DNA of 64,000 bases, from the NCBI GenBank assembly GCA_017625535.1, contig JAGAKR010000025.1:88308-152307 (forward strand). The letters run 5' to 3'. Positions within the stretch are counted from its first letter, which is position 1; each line of letters begins with the position of its first letter. This DNA comes from Bacteroidales bacterium (GTDB lineage Bacteria > Bacteroidota > Bacteroidia > Bacteroidales > UBA932). Made by a program: the position numbers and the translations under genes. Below the pieces are notes generated by a model. That model did not search any database and was not told the DNA's origin. It worked only from the letters and a program-made list of their open reading frames with translations. Shown here piece by piece: positions 1 to 7,326 of the stretch.

Positions 1-766
1 GTGCACTGAAATCACTCTTGTGGGTATTGAAAGAACCGTACCCGTATGAGAAATCAAGATAATTCTTCCTGTCCTGCTTGGTAATGATATTGATTGCGCC
101 TCCCAATGCATCCGCTCCAAGATGTGAAGGTACAACACCCTTGTAGATCTCTATCCTCTCTATGATGTTCAAAGGGATATTTGAAAGGTTCACTCCGGAA
201 CCTTTTGCCGCCATAGGGACTCCGTCTATGAAATATCTCACAGAATTGCCGGACATTCCGTTTATGGAGAGCTCAAAATCAGAGCCTACACCACCGGACT
301 CCCTTACCTTAACACCGGTTGTCTTGTTCACAATGGTGTTGAGATTATGTGCCGAATTTATAATGGGTCTTATATTAAGGGCACTTACAGCCAGTGCTGT
401 CTCCTTGAGCAGCTGTGCGCTGCTTTTCCCTACAACCATCACTGCATCCAGATTCTCCGCCTGCTCGGCAAGCTGTATCTTAATCACGGAATCGCCAGTG
501 AGTTCAAACTCCTTCTCTACAGTCTGGTATCCCACAAGAGAAGCCACAAGTGTATATTTCCCATTGGAAAGTTTAAACTTGAAAGCGCCGTCCGCAGCAC
601 TTTCGGCCCACAGTGATGCATTCCCCTTAATTGTCACTGCCACCCCGGGGATTGGGGACCCGTCAACAGATGTAATTTCGCCATGCAATGTATGGCGTGC
701 CTGTGCACTAAGATGCAATGGAAGAACCAATGTGCTCAAGATGAGCAGAAGTACAATTTTTTTCAT
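1..766 (-). CDS. TonB-dependent outer-membrane receptor, BtuB-like (partial, N-terminal 255 residues)
   Basis: Only the N-terminus is in the window; the gene runs off the left edge. From the ATG at 764-766 the protein has a signal peptide ending LHLSAQA (about residue 22), then a carboxypeptidase-regulatory-like beta-sandwich (about 24-105: HGEITSVDGSPIPGVAV, LVASLVGYQTVEKEF), then a TonB plug domain (about 115 onward) with typical YFIDGVPM, IERIEIYKGVVPSHLGADALGGAINIITK. It is an active outer-membrane importer energised by TonB-ExbBD. A cobalamin riboswitch lies upstream on the same strand and a B12-type ABC importer is divergently transcribed, so the likely substrate is cobalamin or another corrinoid. 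Family assignment is secure; substrate is inferred from context. Confidence 0.9.
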   Translation of the reverse strand, partial: MKKIVLLLILSTLVLPLHLSAQARHTLHGEITSVDGSPIPGVAVTIKGNASLWAESAADGAFKFKLSNGKYTLVASLVGYQTVEKEFELTGDSVIKIQLAEQAENLDAVMVVGKSSAQLLKETALAVSALNIRPIINSAHNLNTIVNKTTGVKVRESGGVGSDFELSINGMSGNSVRYFIDGVPMAAKGSGVNLSNIPLNIIERIEIYKGVVPSHLGADALGGAINIITKQDRKNYLDFSYGYGSFNTHKSDFSA

Positions 767-798
767 ATTCCCGATGATTTTATCAAACTGTCGGGAAT
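767..798 (-). promoter_or_regulatory. Inverted repeat abutting the receptor start codon
   Basis: ATTCCCGA (767-774) and TCGGGAAT (791-798) form a perfect 8-bp inverted repeat with a 16-nt loop. On the minus-strand transcript the 3' arm touches the receptor ATG. It lies between the B12 aptamer and the gene, so it may be the part of the leader that hides the start region. Arms also match the TCCCGA motif that recurs across the window. Confidence 0.45.
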
Positions 799-921
799 AA
801 AATTGTACATACAAGCAAAACTGTACAGTTATCCTGTACAAGGTTCAGCCGGACAAGAAATCTCTGGTGGGATCTGGTGTCTGTCTGCAAGCTCTTATTA
901 CCCGAAAGCTTCAAAACTAAA

Positions 922-1100
922 TGATCTTGGCAGGTCTTCTGGCTTGCTCCCCCACTGATGCCTTCTCATCCGTAACGGACAATGGCTTTTGAGTATCAGT
1001 GGATTTGTTGGAACTTACAGCAGCGGTGTCTGCCCAGGATTCTCACCTGGTTCCCTTTTCATCCTCCCCTGTGAAAACAGGTTCGGACACCAATATCAGC
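922..1100 (-). promoter_or_regulatory. Cobalamin riboswitch upstream of the TonB-dependent receptor
   Basis: Read on the minus strand, this has the cobalamin aptamer landmarks in order: GGGAACCAGGTGAGAATCCTGG, then GCAGACACCGCTGCTGTAA, and the B12 box GCCAGAAGACCTGCC (within 929-945). It lies about 150 nt upstream of the receptor start. Binding of adenosylcobalamin or another cobalamin is expected to lower expression. Boundaries are approximate because P1 was placed by eye. Confidence 0.93.
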
Positions 1101-1171
1101 GGCAAATGTAGCAATAATTTTTAAAAACAAAATTTTTTTGATTGTAATATTAATTTTCTACATTTGCCCTT

Positions 1172-1365
1172 GTAAAGGTGATGCGGCAGTTTTTCATACT
1201 GCAGCATAAAAGGGAATCCGGTTGGAATCCGGAACAGTGCCCGCTACTGTAACTTCTATTGCCACAGGCAATAACAGAGCTTCTTTAACCACTGTATTTT
1301 TTACGGGAAGGTGCTCGATGAAGTGAGTCAGGAAACCTGCCTTTGCAGATTACAGTTAACGTGCC
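1172..1365 (+). promoter_or_regulatory. Cobalamin riboswitch upstream of btuFCD
   Basis: Plus-strand aptamer with GGGAATCCGGTTGGAATCCGG, then ACAGTGCCCGCTACTGTAA, and the B12 box AGTCAGGAAACCTGCC at 1326-1341. It is divergent from the receptor riboswitch, and the two 5' ends are only about 70 bp apart in an AT-rich spacer that must hold both promoters. It controls the btuF-btuC-btuD operon, probably by repression when cobalamin is plentiful. Confidence 0.94.
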
Positions 1366-1428
1366 CTCGGGAAAAAGGTGCTATTTAATAATTTTTTAAA
1401 AAGATTTTTCACAGATTTTTTTGTTGTA

Positions 1429-1477
1429 CATACCGTTTGTGCGGTATGATTGTACCTACCCGGTGCACCGGTTTTTT
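1429..1477 (+). promoter_or_regulatory. Two hairpins in the btuF leader, the second terminator-like
   Basis: CATACCG (1429-1435) pairs with CGGTATG (1442-1448) around a 6-nt loop. Next, the self-complementary CCGGTGCACCGG (1460-1471) is followed directly by six T residues. They lie between the aptamer and the btuF start, so they may be the expression platform for transcription attenuation. The stem of the second hairpin is short, so termination is only a suggestion. Confidence 0.45.
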
Positions 1478-1534
1478 CATACTCAACACTCAACTCATAC
1501 AAACTGGTGTTCCGGGTTTTATACAGTTTTTGCT

Positions 1535-2713
1535 ATGGAAAGGAGAAGACTTGCAACAGGAGCCTTGTACATTGCCGTAACTGCCTTGCTGGCTGCCGGA
1601 TGCGGCAACAGCAGTTCATCCGGCACCAGGGCTGCAGCGGATGATAAGGAAATCATTGCCTTTGACACATCAGATTCCACAAAGGCATACCCCCAATATG
1701 CACAGGGATTCAAGGTAACATACACAAACGGGGCAAAACTGGTGGAGATAAGTGACCCAACCGCCAAGAACAATACCGTATACAGGTTTGTCCTTACAGA
1801 GGATTTGTCAAATCCCCTTCCCGACGGATATACCCCTATAAAGATTCCCGTAGAGAGGATAATCTGCATGACAACCCTGCAATTGGCCGGCTTCATAACC
1901 CTTGATGAAACGGAGTACGTGAGCGGAATGAGCAGCACAAGGTTCCTGCACAATGAGACTGTGCGCAGACAGATTGATGAGGGAATTACAAAACGGATAG
2001 GTATAGAGGGGAATTTTGACAATGAAGTTATAATGAACATAAATCCAAACCTTATTTATTTCTCCCCTTTCAAGCGGGGCGGCTATGACGGCCTCAAGGA
2101 GGCCGGTATTCCGCTGGTTCCACATCTTGGCTACAAGGAACCTCACCCGCTTGGGCAGGCGGAGTGGATAAAGTTCATAGCCCTGTTCATCAACGAAGAG
2201 GCAAAGGCCAACAGGATTTTCAATGATATAGCGCAGCAATACAATACACTTAAAGAGAAAGTTGCACAGCAGCAGGGGGAGCGCCCGGTGGTACTGAGCG
2301 GAGAGATTCACGGAGGCTCCTGGTATGCTGTAGGGGGAAAGAGTTTCCTTGCACAGCTCTTCAAGGATGCAGGAGCAGATTATGTACTTAAAGACAACAA
2401 CGAGTCGGGTGGAATAAACTTTGATTTTGAGACCATGTATGAGAAAGCCGCCAACGCACAATACTGGCGCATTATGAATGGATATCAGGGAGAATACACC
2501 TATGAGGTCCTGGGAAAGAGCGACCCGCGGTACAAAGATTTCAGGGCATACAGGGAGAAAGGGGTCATCTACTGCAACCAGAGGGAAAAGGGCTTCTATG
2601 AGAGTTCCCCAACACAACCTCATCTGGTGCTCAAGGATCTTGTGAAGATATTCCATCCCACTCTTGTTGAAGAGGATTACAAGGGAACATTCTATACACT
2701 TCTGGAGAAATGA
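1535..2713 (+). CDS. btuF: Cobalamin/iron-type ABC transporter substrate-binding lipoprotein (BtuF-like)
   Basis: A 392-residue periplasmic lipoprotein. The start at 1535 (MERRRLATGALY) is chosen over upstream ATG codons because it places a clean signal peptide with lipobox LLAAGC and avoids reading through leader structure. The body is a class III periplasmic binding fold, with segments such as ERIICMTTLQLAGFI, NLIYFSPF, EAGIPLVPHLGYKEPHPLGQAEWIKF and RPVVLSGEIHGGSWYAVGGKSFLAQLFKDAGADY. It should deliver a chelate to the permease encoded next (4-bp overlap ATGA). The upstream B12 riboswitch points to cobalamin rather than a siderophore. Family confident, ligand inferred. Confidence 0.87.
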   Translation: MERRRLATGALYIAVTALLAAGCGNSSSSGTRAAADDKEIIAFDTSDSTKAYPQYAQGFKVTYTNGAKLVEISDPTAKNNTVYRFVLTEDLSNPLPDGYTPIKIPVERIICMTTLQLAGFITLDETEYVSGMSSTRFLHNETVRRQIDEGITKRIGIEGNFDNEVIMNINPNLIYFSPFKRGGYDGLKEAGIPLVPHLGYKEPHPLGQAEWIKFIALFINEEAKANRIFNDIAQQYNTLKEKVAQQQGERPVVLSGEIHGGSWYAVGGKSFLAQLFKDAGADYVLKDNNESGGINFDFETMYEKAANAQYWRIMNGYQGEYTYEVLGKSDPRYKDFRAYREKGVIYCNQREKGFYESSPTQPHLVLKDLVKIFHPTLVEEDYKGTFYTLLEK

Positions 2714-3747
2714 TAAAAAGGCACACAACCCTCATTATGGCTGCAATATTTGTTTCAATTGTGGCATTTGCATTCCTCAACCTGCTGTTGGGAACTGTAC
2801 GTATTCCCGCCTCTGATGTATTCAACATTATCCTTGGCAGAGGGTGTTCAAATGAAATCTGGGAAAACATAATAGTTAAATCAAGGTTGCCGCAGGCCCT
2901 CACCGCCATTTTTGCCGGTGCAGGGCTTTCTGTCGCAGGCCTCCTTATGCAGACCGTATTCAGGAATCCCCTTGCAGGTCCCTCTGTACTGGGTATAAGT
3001 TCCGGCGCCAGCCTTGGTGTGGCATTTGTGATACTTATGTCGGGAATAATGGGGCAGGCCCTCAGCCAGTTGGGGTTCTTTGGGGAGTTTGCCGTCACTA
3101 TTGCGGCAATAATTGGGGCAATGGGGGTTATGGGGATAATCATTTTTGTTTCCCAAAAAGTGAAAGGAAATGTCACACTTCTTATAATTGGTGTGATGAT
3201 AGGACATATTGCCACTGCCATAATTGGTGTGCTGAAGTTCTTTAGTGTTGAAGAGGACATAAGGGCATACGTAATATGGGGATTGGGGAGTTTTGCAAAG
3301 GTGTCGGGAGGACAGATGGTCCTTTTCTGTACCATTATGGCTGTGCTCATCCCTCTAAGTATGCTTCTGATAAAGACCCTCAACCTGCTCCTTCTTGGAG
3401 ACGGATATGCCAGGAACCTTGGCCTGAACATAAAGAGGGCCCGCTTCTATGTTATTCTGGCTGCCGGTGTGCTGGTTGCCATAGTTACCGCATACTGCGG
3501 TCCCATATCCTTCATAGGGCTTGCTGTTCCGCACTTGTGCAGGGGAATATTCCAGACATCAGACCACAGAATACTTATGCCGGCAACCGTACTCGCAGGT
3601 GCATCCCTGGCACTTATATGCAACCTCATTGCAAGGATGCCGGGGTTTGAGGGGGTTCTCCCGGTAAACTCTGTAACTGCACTCATTGGGGCCCCGGTTG
3701 TAGTGAGTGTACTTTTCAGGAAAAGGAAAAATGAAATTGGAGAATAG
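2710..3747 (+). CDS. btuC: FecCD/BtuC-family ABC transporter permease
   Basis: A 345-residue polytopic inner-membrane protein with about nine or ten hydrophobic segments. Diagnostic motifs are NPLAGPSVLGISSGAS (about 86-101) and the ATPase-contact loop GLAVPHLCRGIF (about 270-281). It would form the homodimeric channel for substrate handed over by the lipoprotein encoded just upstream. Its start overlaps the btuF stop by 4 bp, and its end overlaps the ATPase gene, consistent with translational coupling. The riboswitch makes cobalamin the likely cargo; heme or siderophore is possible by sequence alone. Confidence 0.9.
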   Translation: MIKRHTTLIMAAIFVSIVAFAFLNLLLGTVRIPASDVFNIILGRGCSNEIWENIIVKSRLPQALTAIFAGAGLSVAGLLMQTVFRNPLAGPSVLGISSGASLGVAFVILMSGIMGQALSQLGFFGEFAVTIAAIIGAMGVMGIIIFVSQKVKGNVTLLIIGVMIGHIATAIIGVLKFFSVEEDIRAYVIWGLGSFAKVSGGQMVLFCTIMAVLIPLSMLLIKTLNLLLLGDGYARNLGLNIKRARFYVILAAGVLVAIVTAYCGPISFIGLAVPHLCRGIFQTSDHRILMPATVLAGASLALICNLIARMPGFEGVLPVNSVTALIGAPVVVSVLFRKRKNEIGE

Positions 3748-4594
3748 GGATATGGAGAGCACAGTTGTAATAAGGGATCTTACCATAGGGTACAGGAAAC
3801 ATTGGAGGAAAGAGGAAGGCAGCAGGAGCAAGATTGTTGCCGGAAATATAAATGCCTCAATACGGCAGGGGGAACTCACTTGCCTGCTGGGTGCAAACGG
3901 AGTGGGGAAATCCACCCTGCTGAAGACTTTGTCGGGATTCCTGGAGAAGCTTGGGGGTGAGATAATGATTATGGGCAAGGAACTTGGGTCCTATACGCCA
4001 AAGGAACTCTCCACCACAATGGGAGTTGTACTTACAGACAAGTGCGATGTGCGCAATATGAGCGCCAGGGATATAATTGGAATGGGACGCAGCCCGTACA
4101 CATCCTTCTGGGGGACCCTTTCAAGAGATGACTACAGGATTGTGGATGAATCCATAGCAATGATTGGAATAGAACACCTGAGCGGAAGGATGGTGCATAC
4201 CCTCAGCGACGGTGAGAGGCAGAAGGTGATGATAGCCAAGGCACTTGCACAACAGACACCAATAATAATATTGGATGAGCCAACCGCATTCCTGGATTTT
4301 CCAAGCAAAGTGGAGATAATGCAGCTGCTGCACAAACTTACCCGGGAAGCCGGCAAAACAATATTCCTCTCTACCCACGATATGGAACTTGCCCTGCAGA
4401 TAGCGGACAAGATATGGATTATGGAGAAAAAAAAGGGATGTGCCATAGGAACAGCAGAAGAACTTGCCCAAAACGGTGTCCTGAAACCTTTCTTCAACCG
4501 TAGTGGAGATGACTTCAACTATGAGAAAGGACTCCTTAAAATGATGGAATTAAAGCGTTTGTCCGATGCGGCAGACAATCTCCTCCGCATATAA
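3731..4594 (+). CDS. btuD: ABC transporter ATP-binding protein (BtuD/FecE-like)
   Basis: A 287-residue cytoplasmic ATPase. Walker A is GANGVGKST (about 54-62), the signature is LSDGERQ (in place of LSGGQ), Walker B is IIILDEPTAFLD, and the switch His follows in LSTHD. ATG codons at 3707, 3731 and 3752 are all in frame. I chose 3731 because AGGAAAAGGAAAA precedes it; 3752 (after GGAGAATAGGG) is nearly as good and would not overlap btuC. A non-canonical tail of about 40 residues follows the switch region. The 3' end overlaps the convergent nrdG by 45 bp. Confidence 0.88.
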   Translation: MKLENRDMESTVVIRDLTIGYRKHWRKEEGSRSKIVAGNINASIRQGELTCLLGANGVGKSTLLKTLSGFLEKLGGEIMIMGKELGSYTPKELSTTMGVVLTDKCDVRNMSARDIIGMGRSPYTSFWGTLSRDDYRIVDESIAMIGIEHLSGRMVHTLSDGERQKVMIAKALAQQTPIIILDEPTAFLDFPSKVEIMQLLHKLTREAGKTIFLSTHDMELALQIADKIWIMEKKKGCAIGTAEELAQNGVLKPFFNRSGDDFNYEKGLLKMMELKRLSDAADNLLRI

Positions 4595-5047
4595 TATCCG
4601 CTGGTTTGAACTCCCCCTGAACCTCAATTGCTCATCCCGCAGTTCCTCCACAAAAGGGCCGTCAACCAGTGCATCCACACTGCGCAACAGCCGCATCCTG
4701 CAGGGATCATTCTCTGCAATCAGTTCCTCCAGTGTGAAGCCTGTATAGCACCAGATTGTTTTGAAGGTCTCCTCCTTTATCCTGCGGGCCAGATATGCAA
4801 ACTCTTCGGCCTGATAGAACGGGTCCCCTCCGGAGAATGTGACATTCCAGGGAGAATCCTTTACAATTTCAAGCAGTTCCCCTACCGAAACAGGCCTCCC
4901 TCCACCCATATCCCAGCTTTGCGGATTATGGCACCCCCTGCATCTGTGGGAGCAACCAGCACAATATATGGAGAGACGGAAACCGGGGCCATCCACCACG
5001 GTTCCGTCAATTATATCCAGAATCCTTATCTGTACCGAATCATCCAT
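4550..5047 (-). CDS. nrdG: Anaerobic ribonucleoside-triphosphate reductase activating protein NrdG
   Basis: A 165-residue radical-SAM enzyme that installs the glycyl radical on NrdD using a [4Fe-4S] cluster and S-adenosylmethionine. The cluster motif C-x3-C-x2-C is Cys32, Cys36 and Cys39 (CSHRCRGCHN). The SAM-binding glycine motif follows as FSGGDPF, and the length is typical. It lies 6 nt downstream of nrdD and is the last gene of the minus-strand run from the cobalamin operon. Its 3' end overlaps the btuD 3' end on the opposite strand. Confidence 0.95.
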   Translation of the reverse strand: MDDSVQIRILDIIDGTVVDGPGFRLSIYCAGCSHRCRGCHNPQSWDMGGGRPVSVGELLEIVKDSPWNVTFSGGDPFYQAEEFAYLARRIKEETFKTIWCYTGFTLEELIAENDPCRMRLLRSVDALVDGPFVEELRDEQLRFRGSSNQRILYAEEIVCRIGQTL

Positions 5048-5053
5048 AATCCC

Positions 5054-7297
5054 CTATTCGTGAACAACCCTGTCATTGAGTTCTGCCAACTTTGCCCTGT
5101 TCCAGCGGTCTGTAGTACCCACAAGATACCCTGTAATGCGCTGCAGTTTGTCTATGTTGGCGCTGCCACATTTAGGGCACTCCTTCATATCTTTCTGTGC
5201 ATTCTCATAGCCGCACTCCATACATCTGTTGCGGTTGTGGTTTACAGAACAGTATCCCATATCATACTTGTCCATAAGGTCTACAATGTTCATTATGGCC
5301 TCCGGGTTATGGGTGGCATCCCCATCTATCTCCACATAGAAGATATGCCCGCCTCCTGTAAGTTTGTGATATGGAGCCTCAATCCTCGCCTTATGCTGCG
5401 GAGAACATTTGTAATACACCGGAACATGGTTTGAGTTGGTGTAATAATCCTTGTCGGTAACCCCCTCCACAATGCCGAAATCCTTCTTGTCCCTTCTTGT
5501 GAATCTTCCCGACAGGCCTTCTGCCGGAGTTGCCAGCACACTGTAGTTATGCCCGTAACGGGTTGAGAACTCCTGCACCCTGTCCCTCATATATGTCACA
5601 ATCCTCAGGCCAAGTTCCTGCGCACCGGCATCCTCACCGTGATGTTTGCCCACAAGGGCCACAAGTGTCTCTGCCAGGCCTATGAAACCTATACCCAAAG
5701 TACCCTGGTTTATCACAGACTCAATTGTATCTGTAGGCTTGAGATTCTGCGAGCCGTTCCACAATGCCGACATCAACAGCGGGAACTGCTTTGCAAGTGC
5801 GGTCTTCTGGAAACAGAACCTCTCATGCAATTGTTTGGCAGCAGTTTCCAATGTTGCATCCAGTTTGCTCATGAAGAGGTTTATCCTCTGCTCAACGTTA
5901 TCTGCTGCAAGTCTGCTCTCAAGCGCCAGTTTTACAATGTTTATTGTAGTGAACGAAAGGTTGCCCCTTCCAATGGAGGTCTTTTCTCCAAAACGGTTCT
6001 CAAACACCCTTGTACGGCATCCCATTGTGGCCACCTCATATTTGTAGCGTTCAGGGTCATCCTCCTTCCACAGTTCGTGTTGGTTGTACGAGGCATCCAG
6101 GTTTACAAAGTTGGGGAAGAAACGTTTTGCACTCACCATACAGGCAAATTTGTAGAGGTCGTAGTTCTTGTCTGTAGGGAGATAGCTCACCCCCCTCTTC
6201 TTCTTCCATATCTGTATTGGGAATATGGCTGTTGAGCCGTTTCCAACACCATGGTATGTAGTGTGGAGCAGTTCCCTTATTATACAGCGACCTTCGGCTG
6301 AGGTATCTGTACCATAGTTTATGGAACTGAACACAACCTGGTTTCCTCCACGGGAGTGGATGGTGTTCATATTATGCACAAATGCCTCCATAGACTGGTG
6401 CACCCTCTGGGCTGTACGGTTTATTGCATGCTGTTTGACCCTGTCAATCCCCCTCAAAGGCACTCCAACCTGTTTGCCTTCATAATCTTTGCCGTCAAGA
6501 TCCCTTATTATATAGTCATCTATTTGTGCATCATACAACTGCGAATAATCCTCCCCGGCCAGTTTCTCCAGAATCTTCACCTCCTCTATATAACTGCTCC
6601 TTACAAACGGGGCAAGGTAATAGTCAAATGCCGGTATGGCCTGTCCGCCGTGCATCTCATTCTGGGCGGTCTCCATAGAGATACAGCACAGGATACTGGC
6701 TGTCTCTATCCTCTTTGCAGGACGGCTCTCCCCGTGTCCGGTAGTGAACCCGTTTTTAAGGATCTTGTCTATAGGGTGCTGCACACAAGTAAGGCTCTTG
6801 GTAGGATAGTAGTCTTTGTCGTGGATATGTATATAGTTCCCGGCAACCGCCTCCTTCACATCATCTGAGAGCAGATAGTCATCCACAAACGGTTTGGTGG
6901 ACTCGCTGGAGAACTTCATCATCATTCCCGCAGGGGTGTCTGCATTCATATTGGCATTCTCGCGGGTAACATCATTTGATTTGGTCTCAATTATCTCCAG
7001 GAATATACCCCTGGTCTTTGCTTTTCGGGCAACTGTCCTCTTGTTCCTGTAGGCAATGTACAGTTTTGCAACCTCCTTGCGGGGGCTCTTCATAAGTTCA
7101 AACTCCACAAGGTCCTGAATCTCCTCCACGTGCATCTGCTCATTTCCCTTGCAGGCAATTCGGTCTGTAATCTTCTTTATAAGATCCTCATCCTCCCCAT
7201 CGGGGCTGTGCAGCATCGCCTTCCTTATGGCAGCTGCAATCTTAGCCTCATTGAAACCTACAATACGGCCGTCTCTTTTAATAACTGTTTGAATCAT
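5054..7297 (-). CDS. nrdD: Anaerobic (class III) ribonucleoside-triphosphate reductase NrdD
   Basis: A 747-residue glycyl-radical enzyme making dNTPs without oxygen. It begins with an ATP-cone allosteric domain (IKRDGRIVGFNEAKIAAAI). The zinc site is CMECGYENAQ...CPKCGSAN near residues 695-715, followed by the radical motif RITGYLVG with the radical glycine at about 723. It uses no B12. It starts 29 nt after the stop of the cbiJ-cbiD fusion. No promoter of the TAnnTTTG type is visible in that gap, so co-transcription with the riboswitch-controlled corrin operon is likely. Confidence 0.96.
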   Translation of the reverse strand: MIQTVIKRDGRIVGFNEAKIAAAIRKAMLHSPDGEDEDLIKKITDRIACKGNEQMHVEEIQDLVEFELMKSPRKEVAKLYIAYRNKRTVARKAKTRGIFLEIIETKSNDVTRENANMNADTPAGMMMKFSSESTKPFVDDYLLSDDVKEAVAGNYIHIHDKDYYPTKSLTCVQHPIDKILKNGFTTGHGESRPAKRIETASILCCISMETAQNEMHGGQAIPAFDYYLAPFVRSSYIEEVKILEKLAGEDYSQLYDAQIDDYIIRDLDGKDYEGKQVGVPLRGIDRVKQHAINRTAQRVHQSMEAFVHNMNTIHSRGGNQVVFSSINYGTDTSAEGRCIIRELLHTTYHGVGNGSTAIFPIQIWKKKRGVSYLPTDKNYDLYKFACMVSAKRFFPNFVNLDASYNQHELWKEDDPERYKYEVATMGCRTRVFENRFGEKTSIGRGNLSFTTINIVKLALESRLAADNVEQRINLFMSKLDATLETAAKQLHERFCFQKTALAKQFPLLMSALWNGSQNLKPTDTIESVINQGTLGIGFIGLAETLVALVGKHHGEDAGAQELGLRIVTYMRDRVQEFSTRYGHNYSVLATPAEGLSGRFTRRDKKDFGIVEGVTDKDYYTNSNHVPVYYKCSPQHKARIEAPYHKLTGGGHIFYVEIDGDATHNPEAIMNIVDLMDKYDMGYCSVNHNRNRCMECGYENAQKDMKECPKCGSANIDKLQRITGYLVGTTDRWNRAKLAELNDRVVHE

Positions 7298-7326
7298 ATC
7301 GGTGTATTTTATTGTTTATATTTTTC

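Noticed and set aside
162-800. Long plus-strand frames over the left edge
   Set aside because: They are antisense to the TonB-dependent receptor, whose minus-strand frame has a signal peptide and clear plug motifs.
2631-3431. A 266-codon minus-strand frame inside btuC
   Set aside because: It is rich in Ile/Pro/Thr as expected from the reverse of a hydrophobic permease, with no family motif.
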